Shown: positions 11,442 through 22,696, numbered from the stretch's first letter. The stretch is DNA of 64,000 bases from Luteibacter pinisoli (GCF_006385595.1 NZ_CP041046.1:2914001-2978000); one strand, 5' to 3'. The notes: generated by a model from the letters alone, not told the origin. Program-made: numbers and translations.

Positions 11442-12992
11442 ATGTCTGGTCCAAATACGCGGGACCCTGAGGCGCTCGCTGGCGCTATGTTTTTTATCGT
11501 TGGACGTGGCACAGAGGGCGGTGCGGCGTCGTATCGGCTGAGCGTCGCCGGCGTAACGGATAAAACGTGGGGAGACGCCTCGCACGTCGCTGACAACAGC
11601 GGCTATTCCATCGGCACCATTCAGGTCGATCTGGGACAGCGAGGGACCTGGCCGCTTGGCTCGATCGACGGTACGCCAAGTTCAACGCAGGCCACCTACG
11701 TCGACTCCATCATCGACCAATCATCTGCCTACTCGAGCGCGCACGGCCTGCCTTTCCCAACCGATAAGGCGGCGCTTCGCTCTGACTTGCTGACTCACGG
11801 AAACGGGGAGCGTGGGCGTTCGACGATCTCGTTCATCGACGCTGGAACACGGACATTCATAAACGACTGGGCGGCGTCTGAAACCGGCAAGAAATGGGTT
11901 CACACAAACGTCGACTATCCCCAAGTCAAGAATGCTACCGAAACGGCGACACGTATGGTCGACAGTGTCGGAAAGAACATCTCGGACGACCACAGGCTCG
12001 AGACGATCGCCATCCTGACAAAAACAGCGAACCAATATCCAACACAGCTCAATCAATTCAAGAACGTGATGGCGAACGGAGGGACGTTTGAGGACGTGAT
12101 GGATACCGCACTGGACATCAAATCACGTCATCGCTCCTACGCCGGACCGGAAGCCGCCGATGTCGCAGCTCAGTACAAGTCTGCATTCGCGAACCCTGAG
12201 GTGGCAACGGCGCTCGAAAGGGCGCAGACCAAGGTCGCCAGCAGTAATTTCGACCCATCCACGCAAACATCCGACCCCGACATACGCGCGGCTCTTGCAG
12301 CGATTGGGCAGACTGGGAGAGCCCACAATGTCCAAGGGACGCCCAGCTTGCGCGCAGGCATGTCCGGTGACGCAATTCGCGGCCTGCAGACTCACCTTAA
12401 TGAACTCGGAGCGGCGGATACCCATGGCCGAGCGTTGACGCCAGACGGTCATTTCGGTCCCGCCACGCGCAACGCAGTCGAGAATTTCCAGCGATCTCAT
12501 GCGATGACGGTCGACGGTGTCGCCGGGCCTGAAACGCAGGCTGCTGTCTTGCATGAGGTTGAGCGTCTACGCGACGCCTCGCGCATGAGCCTCAGCGACA
12601 GCCGCCATCCGGGCGTCTCTCTCTACGAGCAGGCGCTAGGCGGCGTTCGGGGAATTGATCAGCAGCGTGGCCGGTCCACCGACCAGGCTAGCTGCAATCT
12701 GGCCGGGTCTCTCGCTGTCGCGGCCTGCTCCCACGGAATGCATCGCATCGATCATGTTGTCATGAGCGACGACGGCGCGCGTGCGTACGCGGTACAGGGC
12801 GACCTGAATTCGCCCTTCAAGGTGCACGCCAACGTAGACGTTGCCCAATCCGTCAACACTCCCCTTGAGCAAAGTGGCGCCGCTTTCGTGCAGGCGGCTC
12901 AGCAGCAGGCGGACCGAACCGCTGTCCAGCAACAGCAAACGCAGGCCCAGACGCAGGAAGCTCCGGTGCATCAGCCGGCTATGCACCGTTAG
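11442..12992 (+). CDS. Putative antibacterial type IV secretion effector with XVIPCD domain
   Basis: A 516-residue protein with no signal peptide and three parts. Residues about 10-240 are an unnamed domain with E25 (GTEGG) and SIGTIQ (56-61), reminiscent of lysozyme/lytic transglycosylase folds. Residues 303-370 are a peptidoglycan-binding domain 1 (LRAGMSGDAIRGLQ, then DGHFGPATRNAVENFQ). Residues about 389-485 match the Xanthomonadales VirD4-interacting conserved domain: HPGVSLYEQALGGVR, then RIDHVVMS, RAYAVQGDLNSP and VNTPLEQS, with a Gln-rich tail to 505, as in known effectors. AAGGAGG precedes the ATG. Such proteins are injected into rival bacteria to cut their wall. Base composition is more A/T-rich than its neighbours (29 G/C in 11881-11940). 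No secretion machinery lies in this window. Confidence 0.82.
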   Translation: MSGPNTRDPEALAGAMFFIVGRGTEGGAASYRLSVAGVTDKTWGDASHVADNSGYSIGTIQVDLGQRGTWPLGSIDGTPSSTQATYVDSIIDQSSAYSSAHGLPFPTDKAALRSDLLTHGNGERGRSTISFIDAGTRTFINDWAASETGKKWVHTNVDYPQVKNATETATRMVDSVGKNISDDHRLETIAILTKTANQYPTQLNQFKNVMANGGTFEDVMDTALDIKSRHRSYAGPEAADVAAQYKSAFANPEVATALERAQTKVASSNFDPSTQTSDPDIRAALAAIGQTGRAHNVQGTPSLRAGMSGDAIRGLQTHLNELGAADTHGRALTPDGHFGPATRNAVENFQRSHAMTVDGVAGPETQAAVLHEVERLRDASRMSLSDSRHPGVSLYEQALGGVRGIDQQRGRSTDQASCNLAGSLAVAACSHGMHRIDHVVMSDDGARAYAVQGDLNSPFKVHANVDVAQSVNTPLEQSGAAFVQAAQQQADRTAVQQQQTQAQTQEAPVHQPAMHR

Positions 12993-13084
12993 GCCGGCGA
13001 GAACCAGGAGTCGGGGGCCGTGGGTCAGCGCTATGTGGCATCGAGTGCCACGCGGCTCCCCCGGCTCCTATTACAATCCCACCC

Positions 13085-14287
13085 ATGACGATCAAGACCC
13101 CCACCCATAAGCCGCTCCCCCTCGAAGTCCGCGGTACGGCGTCGCAGCCGCTCGGCATGAGCACCACGCAGTTCCTGCGCGACTATTGGCAGAAGCGGCC
13201 GCTACTTATCCGCAATGCTTTCCCCGATTTCGAGGCGCCGATCGAGCCGAACGACCTTGCCGGCCTGGCCTGCGAGGAAGGGGTGCTGGCCCGCCTGATC
13301 ATCCACGACGAGAAGCGCGACCGCTGGACGGTGAAGACCGGCCCGTTCGAGGAAGCCGAATTCGGCAAGACCCCGAAGCGCGACTGGACCCTGCTCGTGC
13401 AGGACGTGGACAAGTGGGATGCCGACGTGGCCTCCCTCCTCGAGTCGTTCGCGTTCCTGCCGAGCTGGCGGGTGGACGACATCATGATTTCGTACGCCGA
13501 GGACGGCGGCGGCGTGGGCGCCCATGTCGACCAGTACGATGTCTTCCTGATCCAGGGCCTCGGCCAGCGCCACTGGGCGATCAGTACCGATCCCGACGCG
13601 CCGCTGGATTTCCGCAAGGACGTCGAGCTGAAGCAGCTGGAGACGTTTGAACCGACGAATGAGTGGCTGCTGGATCCGGGCGACATGCTCTACCTGCCGC
13701 CGGGCGTCCCCCACGACGGCGTGGCGCTGGGCAACTGCATGACCCTCTCGGTGGGCATGCGCGCCCCGTCGCAGGCCGAGCTCACCGGTGACCTGGCCGA
13801 TTTCCTGGCCGAGCGGATGCCGGAAGAACTCCGTTACACCGATCCGGACCTCACCCCGGCCAAGCGCGCGGGCGAGATCGACACGGCGGCGCTGAACCGC
13901 CTCCGCCAGGCCCTGCCCTTCGCGGCAGCGCTGGACCGCGACCTGCTGGCGGACTGGTTCGGCCGCTTCATCACCCGCTACCGCAGTGCCCAGGTGGCCG
14001 CCGCGCCGCCGAAGGCGACGACGCCGGCCGCGCTGGACAAGGCGCTGGACAGCGGCGCCACCTTCGTCCGCCACCCGTTTGCCCGCCTGGCGTGGGTCCG
14101 TGGGAAGAAGGACGCAGTGCTCTTCGTCAGCGGCAACGCCTACGAATGCCCGACGGACCTGGCCGAGCGGCTGTCCGGCGAGCGCGAGCTGAGCTTCGAC
14201 AAGAAGGTGTCCGCGGCCGAAAAAACCGTGCTGCTGTCGCTGCTTAACGAAGGGCACCTGGGCATCCGCAAGGGCCGCCGCCGGTGA
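13085..14287 (+). CDS. roxA: Ribosomal protein L16 arginine hydroxylase (JmjC/cupin oxygenase)
   Basis: A 400-residue 2-oxoglutarate/Fe(II) oxygenase of the YcfD/RoxA type, which hydroxylates an arginine of ribosomal protein L16. The iron ligands are visible: His147 and Asp149 in GAHVDQYDVF, and His210 in PPGVPHDG. The C-terminal winged-helix dimerisation region (about 270-400) is present. There is no Shine-Dalgarno motif before the ATG. Instead TACAAT (13072-13077) sits 7 bp upstream, so transcription may begin at the start codon (possible leaderless mRNA). The stop overlaps the next gene's GTG. Confidence 0.88.
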   Translation: MTIKTPTHKPLPLEVRGTASQPLGMSTTQFLRDYWQKRPLLIRNAFPDFEAPIEPNDLAGLACEEGVLARLIIHDEKRDRWTVKTGPFEEAEFGKTPKRDWTLLVQDVDKWDADVASLLESFAFLPSWRVDDIMISYAEDGGGVGAHVDQYDVFLIQGLGQRHWAISTDPDAPLDFRKDVELKQLETFEPTNEWLLDPGDMLYLPPGVPHDGVALGNCMTLSVGMRAPSQAELTGDLADFLAERMPEELRYTDPDLTPAKRAGEIDTAALNRLRQALPFAAALDRDLLADWFGRFITRYRSAQVAAAPPKATTPAALDKALDSGATFVRHPFARLAWVRGKKDAVLFVSGNAYECPTDLAERLSGERELSFDKKVSAAEKTVLLSLLNEGHLGIRKGRRR

Positions 14288-14778
14288 CCGACAAGGCGGA
14301 CATGGCCCTTGTGGCGCTGGACCGGGCCGGTCTGGACGCCGCCCATGTCCGCCTGCTCGCCGGCGCCCGCTACCGGGCGTCGATCTACCTGCCGACGATG
14401 GACCCGGGCGTCCTCGAGAGCGACGCCGTCCTCAGCGAGCTGCGCCGCCTGGCGACCAGCGGCCGCCAGGCCCGGGTGCGCATCCTTACCCATGACGCCA
14501 ACCGGGGCCACCGTGAGGGCCACCGTCTGGTCGCCCTCTCCCAGCGCCTGCCCACGGCCGTTTCCATCCGCGTTCCCACCGACGAAACCCACCTGCGCTA
14601 CGGCTCGGCCTTCACCGTCGACGACGTCAGTGCGTTTCTGTTCAGGCCCGTGGCCCAGCGGTTCGATGCCGAGGGCTCCCTGGACGCTCCCGGTGAGACC
14701 TCTCGATTCATGGCGTATTTCGACGAAGTGTGGGAGCGGGCGGAGCCGGCGTGGGAGATAAGACCACTTGGGATCTGA
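14284..14778 (+). CDS. Uncharacterised DUF7931-like protein coupled to roxA
   Basis: A 164-residue cytoplasmic protein that starts with GTG inside the roxA stop (GTGA overlap), so it is translationally coupled; an ATG at 14302 is an alternative. Blocks such as ARYRASIYLPTMDPGVLES, VRILTHDANRGHREGHRLV and the Tyr/Gly-rich YGSAFTVDD fit a phospholipase D-like helper domain annotated as DUF7931 in related genomes. I see no HKD catalytic motif. This assignment is from memory of the family and is tentative. Function unknown. Confidence 0.6.
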   Translation: MTDKADMALVALDRAGLDAAHVRLLAGARYRASIYLPTMDPGVLESDAVLSELRRLATSGRQARVRILTHDANRGHREGHRLVALSQRLPTAVSIRVPTDETHLRYGSAFTVDDVSAFLFRPVAQRFDAEGSLDAPGETSRFMAYFDEVWERAEPAWEIRPLGI

Positions 14779-14802
14779 TCCATTCAAAAAGTGTGAAAAC
14801 GG

Positions 14803-14833
14803 TTGGCGCTGCGCAACATGACGGGGCTATAAT
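14803..14833 (+). promoter_or_regulatory. Candidate promoter of sucA-sucB
   Basis: A perfect TATAAT (14828-14833) with TTGGCG (14803-14808) 19 bp upstream, in the only gap ahead of sucA. This gives a leader of about 70 nt before the GTG start. Confidence 0.6.
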
Positions 14834-14910
14834 TATCGGATTCTTTGCCGCGGGCGCGTCCCCATTACCACCCGCGACAGCCCGCCCTTTCCGTGTGTGC
14901 CGGTGGTGAC

Positions 14911-17763
14911 GTGAGCGCAAATCTGATCCGCGAGTTTTCCGAATCTTCCCAACTCGCCGGCGGAAACGCCGACTACGTAGAGCAAATCTACGAAGTCTGG
15001 CTAGCCGATGCCGGCTCTGTCCCGGCCGAATGGGACGCCTATTTCAAATCCTTCAAGGGCCGCGAGGCCGGCGACGTCCCGCATTCGGGCGCCATCGCCC
15101 GTATCGAGGCAGCCCAGAAGCAGCGCCGCGGCAATGGTGCCGCTACGGTCGCCGCTCCCGCTGACAACGCCTACGCGCAGAAACAGGCCGGCGTGCTCCG
15201 CCTGCTGACGGCGTACCGCTCGCGCGGCCACCTCGCCGCCAAGCTCGACCCCCTCGGCCTGACCACCCCGGACGTTGACGCACCGGATCTTGGCCTCGCC
15301 TTCCACGGTCTCTCCGAGGCCGATCTCGACACCGAATTCGATGGCGGCTCCTTCGCCGGCGGCGGGCAGCGCATGACGCTGCGCGCCCTGTGGACGAAGC
15401 TCAAGGCCATCTACACCGGCACCGTCGGCGCCGAGTTCATGTACATCGCCGACCACGACCAGCGCGCATGGATCCACTCGCGCCTGGAAAAGGCCGCCGG
15501 CAACCCGGACCTGCAGAAGGGCGAGAAGGTTCGCGTCCTCGAAGCGCTGACCGCGGCCGAAGGCCTCGAGCGCTACCTGCACACCAAGTACGTCGGCCAG
15601 AAGCGCTTCTCGCTGGAAGGCGGCGACAGCCTCATCCCGATGATGGATGACGTCGTCCGCGCCGCCGGCGACAACGGCGTCAAGGAAGTCATCATCGGCA
15701 TGGCCCACCGCGGCCGCCTGAACGTGCTGGTGAACATCCTCGGCAAGGCACCGTCGCAGCTGTTCAACGAGTTCGAAGGCAAGTTCGAGCACGACGACAG
15801 CCCGATGCACACCGGTGACGTGAAGTACCACCTGGGCTTCTCGGCGGATGTCAAAACCCCGAAGGGCGGCGTGCACGTGGCGCTGGCCTTCAACCCGTCG
15901 CACCTGGAAATCGTGAACCCGGTGGTCGCCGGCTCGGTGCATGCGCGCCAGGGCCGTCGCCGCGACACCGCGCGCGAGAAGTCCATCGCCGTCCTCATCC
16001 ATGGTGACGCCGCCTTTGCCGGCCAGGGCGTCAACATGGAACTGATGCAGATGTCGCAGGCCCGTGGCTTCGCCATCGGCGGCACGCTGCACATGGTGGT
16101 GAACAACCAGGTGGGCTTCACCACCTCCAAGCGCGAAGACGCCCGTTCCACGCTGTACTGCACCGACCTGGCCAAGATGGTCAACGCGCCGGTGTTCCAC
16201 GTGAATGGCGACGATCCGGAAGCCGTCATCCAGGTCACCCGCCTGGCCTACGAGTTCCGCAAGCAGTTCAAGAAGGACGTGGTGATCGACCTCGTCTGCT
16301 ACCGCCGCCACGGCCACAACGAGGCCGACGAGCCGGCGGCCACGCAGCCGCTGATGTACCAGATCATCCGCAAGCGCCCGACCACGCGTGACCTCTACGC
16401 GCAGGCCCTCGTGAAGCAGTCCATCGTCGGCGCCGACGATGGCCAGAAGATGCTCGACGATTACCGCGCCCGCCTCGAGAAGGGCGAGCCGCTGATCGCG
16501 ATCGAACCGAACCCGACCCGCGACATCCCGGTGGACTGGACTCGTTTCCAGAAGACCAGCCTGTCGATGGAAGTGGACACGGGCGTGCCGCGCCAGCAGA
16601 TGGCCAAGGTGCTCGATACCATCCTCACCCTGCCGGCCGGCGTCACCCTGCACGCCCGCGTCGCCAAGATCTACGACGATCGCCGCAAGATGGCCGCCGG
16701 CGAGCTCCCGGCTGACTGGGGCTTTGCCGAGAACCTCGCCTACGGCACGCTGATCGCCGAAGGCAACGACCTGCGCATCGTCGGCCAGGATGCCGGCCGC
16801 GGTACGTTCTTCCATCGCCACGCGGTGCTGCACGACCAGAACAGCGACGACACCTACATGCCGCTGTCCAAGGTGCGCGAGGACGCCCGCGTCGACGTGA
16901 TCGATTCGCTGCTCTCCGAAGAAGCCGTCATGGCCTTCGAGTACGGCGAAGCCACCACCTCGCCGGACCAGCTCACCATCTGGGAAGGCCAGTTCGGCGA
17001 TTTCGCCAACGGCGCCCAGGTCGTGATCGACCAGTTCATCAGCTCCGGTGAAGCGAAGTGGGACCGCCTCTGCGGCCTCACCCTGCTCCTGCCGCACGGC
17101 CAGGAAGGCGCCGGCCCCGAGCATTCGTCCGCCCGCCTGGAGCGTTTCCTCCAGCTGTGCGCGCTGGACAACATGCAGGTGTGCGTGCCGACCACCCCGG
17201 CACAGGCCTTCCACATGATCCGCCGCCAGCAGGTGCGCCCGGTGCGCAAGCCGCTGATCGTGATGACGCCGAAGTCGCTGCTGCGCCACAAGCTGGCGGT
17301 GTCCTCGCTGGACGAGCTGGCCAACGGCAAGTTCCAGCTGGTGATCGGCGAACACCGCGACCTGCCGGCCAAGAAGGTCAAGCGCGTGGTGCTGTGCTCG
17401 GGCAAGGTCTATTACGACCTGCTCGAAGAGGCCGACAAGAAGGGCATCACCGACGTGGCCCTCGTCCGCGTCGAGCAGCTCTATCCGTTCCCGCGTCCGG
17501 AAGTCTCGGTGGAACTGGAGAAGTTCGCTTCCGCCAAGGAAGTGATCTGGTGCCAGGAAGAGCCGATGAACCAGGGTGCGTGGTTCCAGATCCGTCACCA
17601 CCTGCAGGCCTGCATCGGGTCGAAGCAGAGCCTGTCCTACGCAGGACGCTCGCGCTCGCCGTCGCCGGCCCCGGGCCATCTCAATACCTATCTCGCCGAA
17701 CAGGCGGCCCTCGTCGAGCAAGCGCTCGTCGCGCCGGTCGGCACCGATCACGCAGCGGAGTAA
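14911..17763 (+). CDS. sucA: 2-Oxoglutarate dehydrogenase E1 component
   Basis: A 950-residue thiamine diphosphate-dependent decarboxylase of the 2-oxoglutarate dehydrogenase complex in the TCA cycle. The N-terminal peripheral helix that binds the complex core ([17 protein letters not shown]) is present. The E1 signatures [19 protein letters not shown]...NNQVGFTT (ThDP/Mg site) and [12 protein letters not shown] follow. I place the start at the GTG at 14911 ([13 protein letters not shown]). The upstream ATG at 14845 would add 22 residues lacking family similarity. sucB begins 7 bp after the stop, so the two genes form an operon. Confidence 0.95.
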   Translation: MSANLIREFSESSQLAGGNADYVEQIYEVWLADAGSVPAEWDAYFKSFKGREAGDVPHSGAIARIEAAQKQRRGNGAATVAAPADNAYAQKQAGVLRLLTAYRSRGHLAAKLDPLGLTTPDVDAPDLGLAFHGLSEADLDTEFDGGSFAGGGQRMTLRALWTKLKAIYTGTVGAEFMYIADHDQRAWIHSRLEKAAGNPDLQKGEKVRVLEALTAAEGLERYLHTKYVGQKRFSLEGGDSLIPMMDDVVRAAGDNGVKEVIIGMAHRGRLNVLVNILGKAPSQLFNEFEGKFEHDDSPMHTGDVKYHLGFSADVKTPKGGVHVALAFNPSHLEIVNPVVAGSVHARQGRRRDTAREKSIAVLIHGDAAFAGQGVNMELMQMSQARGFAIGGTLHMVVNNQVGFTTSKREDARSTLYCTDLAKMVNAPVFHVNGDDPEAVIQVTRLAYEFRKQFKKDVVIDLVCYRRHGHNEADEPAATQPLMYQIIRKRPTTRDLYAQALVKQSIVGADDGQKMLDDYRARLEKGEPLIAIEPNPTRDIPVDWTRFQKTSLSMEVDTGVPRQQMAKVLDTILTLPAGVTLHARVAKIYDDRRKMAAGELPADWGFAENLAYGTLIAEGNDLRIVGQDAGRGTFFHRHAVLHDQNSDDTYMPLSKVREDARVDVIDSLLSEEAVMAFEYGEATTSPDQLTIWEGQFGDFANGAQVVIDQFISSGEAKWDRLCGLTLLLPHGQEGAGPEHSSARLERFLQLCALDNMQVCVPTTPAQAFHMIRRQQVRPVRKPLIVMTPKSLLRHKLAVSSLDELANGKFQLVIGEHRDLPAKKVKRVVLCSGKVYYDLLEEADKKGITDVALVRVEQLYPFPRPEVSVELEKFASAKEVIWCQEEPMNQGAWFQIRHHLQACIGSKQSLSYAGRSRSPSPAPGHLNTYLAEQAALVEQALVAPVGTDHAAE

Positions 17764-17770
17764 GACAAGC

Positions 17771-18979
17771 ATGTCCATCGAAGTCAAAGTCCCGGTCCTG
17801 CCGGAGTCGGTCTCCGACGCGCTCATCGCCACCTGGCACAAGAAGGCCGGCGACGCCGTCAAGCGCGACGAAAACCTGCTGGACCTGGAGACCGACAAGG
17901 TCGTGCTGGAAGTCCCGTCGCCCGTCGACGGCGTACTGAAGGAGATCAAGTTCGAGGAAGGCTCCACCGTCACCTCGAGCCAGGTCATCGCCGTGATCGA
18001 GGAAGGCGCCGCCGCTGCGGCCCCTGCCCCGGCTGCCGCGCCGGCCGCCGCCGAAGCGCCCAAGGCTGAGAAGAGCGAAGCGCCGAAGGGCGTGGACGAA
18101 CTCTCCCCGGCCGGCCGCCGCGTCGCCGTGGAAGACAACATCGACCCGTCCAAGGTCGCCGGCACCGGCCGCGATGGCCGCGTGACCAAGGAAGACCTGG
18201 TCAACGCCGCCAAGGGTGGCAGCGCCCCGGCGCCTGCCGCCGCCGCTCCGGCCCCGGCGGCCAAGCCCACTCCGGGTTCGCGTCCGGAAGAGCGTGTGCC
18301 GATGACCCGCATCCGCACCCGCATCGCCGAGCGCCTGATGCAGTCGAAGAACTCGATCGCGATGCTCACCTCGTTCAACGAAGTGAATCTCGCCGAGGTG
18401 GTGAAGCTGCGCAAGAGCCTGGGCGAGCAGTTCGAAAAGGCCAACGGCGTGAAGCTGGGCTTCATGAGCTTCTTCGTGAAGGCCGCCACCGAAGCGCTGA
18501 AGCGCTACCCGGTGATCAATGCCTCGGTGGACGGTTCGGACATCATCTACCACGGCTACCAGGACATCTCGATCGCCGTGTCGACCGAGAAGGGCCTGGT
18601 GACGCCGGTGCTCCGCGACGTCCAGGACATGTCCTTTGCCGACGTCGAGAAGGGCATCATCGGCTACGCCAAGAAGGCGCGTGACGGCAAGCTCGGCCTG
18701 GACGACCTCCAGGGCGGCACCTTCACCATCACCAACGGTGGCACCTTCGGCTCGCTGCTCTCCACCCCGATCGTGAACCCGCCGCAGAGCGCGATCCTGG
18801 GCATGCACACCATCAAGGAGCGCCCGATCGTCGAGAACGGCCAGGTGATCGCCGCCCCGATGATGTACATCGCCCTCTCCTACGACCATCGGATCATCGA
18901 TGGCAAGGACGCGGTGCTGTTCCTGGTCGACATCAAGAACCAGCTGGAAAACCCGCAGCGGATGCTGCTCGGCCTGTAA
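17771..18979 (+). CDS. sucB: Dihydrolipoyllysine succinyltransferase (2-oxoglutarate dehydrogenase E2)
   Basis: A 402-residue core enzyme of the same complex. A single lipoyl domain (residues 1-75) carries the lipoylated lysine in [10 protein letters not shown]. An Ala/Pro-rich linker (about 78-105) leads to the E1/E3-binding domain ([19 protein letters not shown], about 110-145), a second linker, and the catalytic domain ending in [12 protein letters not shown] with the active His. The ATG at 17771 ([13 protein letters not shown]) is the family start. A strong hairpin terminator follows at 19022. Confidence 0.96.
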   Translation: MSIEVKVPVLPESVSDALIATWHKKAGDAVKRDENLLDLETDKVVLEVPSPVDGVLKEIKFEEGSTVTSSQVIAVIEEGAAAAAPAPAAAPAAAEAPKAEKSEAPKGVDELSPAGRRVAVEDNIDPSKVAGTGRDGRVTKEDLVNAAKGGSAPAPAAAAPAPAAKPTPGSRPEERVPMTRIRTRIAERLMQSKNSIAMLTSFNEVNLAEVVKLRKSLGEQFEKANGVKLGFMSFFVKAATEALKRYPVINASVDGSDIIYHGYQDISIAVSTEKGLVTPVLRDVQDMSFADVEKGIIGYAKKARDGKLGLDDLQGGTFTITNGGTFGSLLSTPIVNPPQSAILGMHTIKERPIVENGQVIAAPMMYIALSYDHRIIDGKDAVLFLVDIKNQLENPQRMLLGL

Positions 18980-19021
18980 GAAAAGACTGAACGCAGGTCG
19001 GTTAAACGTTAAATGTGAAGG

Positions 19022-19045
19022 CGGGAGTCGAAAGACTCCCGTTTT
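19022..19045 (+). terminator. Intrinsic terminator between sucB and lpdA
   Basis: A perfect 8-bp stem (19022-19029 with 19034-19041), a GAAA tetraloop, then TTTT. It lies 42 bp after sucB and 61 bp before lpdA, so it probably separates or attenuates lpdA transcription. Confidence 0.8.
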
Positions 19046-19073
19046 CATGTTCCGACCCCATATTGGGCGGTAG

Positions 19074-20534
<1,461 letters not shown>

Positions 20535-20546
20535 GCCCGCGTGAAC

Positions 20547-20583
20547 AAAGCCCGCCCCTGCGAGTAGCATGGGCGGGCTTTTT
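20547..20583 (+). terminator. Rho-independent terminator of lpdA
   Basis: The stem AAAGCCCGCCC (20547-20557) pairs with GGGCGGGCTTT (20571-20581) around a 13-nt loop and runs into TTTTT. It lies 13 bp after the lpdA stop. Confidence 0.85.
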
Positions 20584-20603
20584 CGTTTCTGGAAGGATCG
20601 ACC

Positions 20604-21194
20604 ATGCGTGACATCAAAGCTCTCTGCGTCTACTGCGGCTCCAGCAGCGGCGCGCGGCCCGAATACACCGAAGTCGCCAAGGCCTTCGGCACCCGCCTGG
20701 CGAAGGAAAACATCGCCCTGGTCTACGGCGGCGGCAAGGTCGGCCTGATGGGCACGGTCGCCGATGCCGTCGTCGCCGCCGGCGGCCGCGTCATCGGCGT
20801 GATCCCGCGCCAGCTCGTGGAAAAGGAAGTGGCCCACACCGGCCTTTCCGAGCTGCATGTGGTCGAGACCATGCACGAGCGCAAGACCCGCATGTACGAA
20901 CTCTCCGATGCCTTCGTCGCCCTGCCGGGCGGCTTCGGCACCATGGATGAAATGTTCGAGATGCTCACCTGGGCCCAGCTCGGCCTGCATACCTACCCGT
21001 GCGCCTTCCTCGACGTGCTGGGCTTCTACAAGGGCCTGGCCGCCAGCATGGACCACATGGTGGCCGAAGGCTTCGTCAAGCAGGTGCAGCGCGAGCAGGT
21101 ATGGTTCGGCGATAGCATCGACGCGGTGTTCGACTGGATGAAAACCTACGAATCCACCTACACCCCCAAGTGGATCACCAAGGAATCGGTATGA
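20604..21194 (+). CDS. LOG-family nucleoside 5'-monophosphate phosphoribohydrolase
   Basis: A 196-residue TIGR00730-type protein with a Rossmann-like fold. The diagnostic PGGFGTMDEMFEML motif and the upstream active-site region (ERKTRMYELSD) are intact. Family members cleave cytokinin or purine ribose monophosphates at the N-glycosidic bond; many bacterial ones are AMP-type hydrolases of unclear role. The gene overlaps the following reductase by ATGA and is set off from lpdA by a terminator. Confidence 0.85.
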   Translation: MRDIKALCVYCGSSSGARPEYTEVAKAFGTRLAKENIALVYGGGKVGLMGTVADAVVAAGGRVIGVIPRQLVEKEVAHTGLSELHVVETMHERKTRMYELSDAFVALPGGFGTMDEMFEMLTWAQLGLHTYPCAFLDVLGFYKGLAASMDHMVAEGFVKQVQREQVWFGDSIDAVFDWMKTYESTYTPKWITKESV

Positions 21195-22183
21195 CGTCCA
21201 TGCAGGCCTTCCGTATCCACAACGACGACAACGGCTACCGCGGCGCCATCGAAACGATGGATACCGACGCCCTCTCGGCCGGCGAGGTGCTGGTCAAGGC
21301 CGAATGGTCGTCGGTGAACTACAAGGACGCCCTCGCGGGTACCGGCAAGGGCAAGATCCTTCGCCAGTACCCCCTCAACGGCGGCATCGACGTGGCGGGC
21401 ATCGTCGTCGCGTCCAGCGACCCGGCATTCCGCGAAGGTGACAAGGTGCTAGCCACCGGCAGCGGCCTCTCGGAGACGCGCGACGGCGGCTATGGCGAGT
21501 ACGTAAAACTACCGGCCGCCCTCACCATCCCCCTGCCCGCTTCTCTCAGCACGCGCGACGCCATGATCCTGGGCACCGCCGGCTTCACCGCCGCGCTGGC
21601 CCTGCTGCGCATGCTGGACAACCGCCAGCGCCCCGACATGGGACCGATCGCCATCACGGGCGCTACCGGCGGCGTGGGCATGCTTGGCGTGGATATCTTC
21701 ACCCGCGCGGGTTTCCAGGTGCATGCCGTGAGCGGCAAGCCGGCGCACTTCGACTTCCTGCGCCAGATCGGCGCGGTGGAATGCATCGACCGCCACCAGC
21801 TTGCGTTTAGCGGCAAGCCGATGGAATCGGCGAAGTACGGCGGCATGCTCGATAACGTCGGCGGCGCCATGCTGGCCGGGTTTCTGCCGGCCATCGCACC
21901 GTACGGCAACGCCGCCATCTGCGGCCTGGCAGGTAGCCCTGAGCTCCCCACGACGGTCATGCCCTTCATCATCCGCGGCGTGAGCGTGCTCGGCGTCGCC
22001 TCCGCGGGCACGGCGCGGGAGATCCGCGACGAGGTGTGGGCGCGGCTGGGCGGCGAATGGAAACCACGCCATCTGGACGCCATCTGCACGAAGGAAGTGG
22101 CACTTGGGGACGTCGCCAGCGTCTTCGACACCATGCTTGCGGGCGGATCGTTCGGCCGCACGGTGGTTCGGATCGGCGGCTAA
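21191..22183 (+). CDS. YhdH/AcuI-type NADPH-dependent acrylyl-CoA reductase
   Basis: A 330-residue zinc-free medium-chain dehydrogenase/reductase. It shows the YhdH-type N-terminus (FRIHNDDNGYRGAIE), NYKDALAGTGKGKI, the GGIDVAG segment and the nucleotide-binding loop ITGATGGVGMLG. Characterised relatives reduce acryloyl-CoA (detoxification in propionate metabolism) or quinones. The ATG at 21191 overlaps the upstream stop, and AAGGA (21179-21183) lies 7 nt before it. Co-expression with the LOG gene is expected; any functional link is unclear. Confidence 0.85.
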   Translation: MTSMQAFRIHNDDNGYRGAIETMDTDALSAGEVLVKAEWSSVNYKDALAGTGKGKILRQYPLNGGIDVAGIVVASSDPAFREGDKVLATGSGLSETRDGGYGEYVKLPAALTIPLPASLSTRDAMILGTAGFTAALALLRMLDNRQRPDMGPIAITGATGGVGMLGVDIFTRAGFQVHAVSGKPAHFDFLRQIGAVECIDRHQLAFSGKPMESAKYGGMLDNVGGAMLAGFLPAIAPYGNAAICGLAGSPELPTTVMPFIIRGVSVLGVASAGTAREIRDEVWARLGGEWKPRHLDAICTKEVALGDVASVFDTMLAGGSFGRTVVRIGG

Positions 22184-22217
22184 GTGCCTGCCCTGGCAGG
22201 TTTCGCGCGTAACACCA

Positions 22218-22245
22218 TTGATACACGCTGGTGGGTCGGTAGAAT
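22218..22245 (+). promoter_or_regulatory. Promoter of the PilH-like regulator gene
   Basis: TTGATA (22218-22223) and TAGAAT (22240-22245) with 16-bp spacing lie 85 bp before the ATG at 22331. This gives a leader of about 80 nt. Confidence 0.6.
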
Positions 22246-22330
22246 GGGCGTCGCCAAAGGCGCAACACGCGACGGTTTATCGTCGCGGAAGTAACGGATT
22301 AACAATCGGGCAGCGCCCGGGGGAAAGTGA

Positions 22331-22696
22331 ATGGCTCGTATCCTGATCGTCGACGATTCGCCGTCGCAGCTTCTGGGCATCAAGCGCATCGTCGAAAAGC
22401 TGGGCCATGAGGCACTCACGGCCGAGGACGGCGCCGCCGGCGTGGAAGCCGCCAAGCGCGAGCTACCCGACCTCATCCTGATGGACGTCGTCATGCCGAA
22501 CCTCAACGGGTTCCAGGCCACGCGCACCATCAGCAAGGAAGAGACCACCAAGCACATCCCGATCATCCTGGTGACCACGAAGGACCAGGACACCGACAAG
22601 GTGTGGGGCCTGCGCCAGGGCGCGAAGGATTACGTCGTCAAGCCGATCAAGGAAGACGAACTGGTCAAGGCGCTCAAGACCCACCTGCCGGTCTGA
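22331..22696 (+). CDS. CheY-like single-domain response regulator, PilH-like
   Basis: A 121-residue receiver domain with no output domain. The acidic pair is in VDDSPSQ, the phospho-acceptor Asp lies in LMDVVMPNLNG (about residue 53), the conserved Thr in LVTTKDQ and the Lys in VVKPIKEDE. Its overall form (MARILIVDDSP start, KEETTKHIPIILVTTKD) is that of PilH, which acts in the Pil-Chp chemosensory pathway of type IV pilus twitching. The usual pilG-pilH-pilI-pilJ neighbours are absent here, so the pathway assignment is an inference. It is convergent with cbpA (18-bp gap). Confidence 0.8.
   Translation: MARILIVDDSPSQLLGIKRIVEKLGHEALTAEDGAAGVEAAKRELPDLILMDVVMPNLNGFQATRTISKEETTKHIPIILVTTKDQDTDKVWGLRQGAKDYVVKPIKEDELVKALKTHLPV

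Noticed and set aside
10968..12992. Possibility that the LprI/effector pair is a type VI secretion pair or prophage lysin with its inhibitor
   Set aside because: There is no VgrG, PAAR or Hcp neighbour, no holin or other phage gene, and the C-terminus matches the type IV recruitment domain instead.
15001..18489. 1162-codon open frame antisense to sucA-sucB
   Set aside because: It is a shadow of the very high third-position G/C in sucA and sucB; composition is low-complexity (Ala, Gly, His, Asp-rich) and it lacks any domain.
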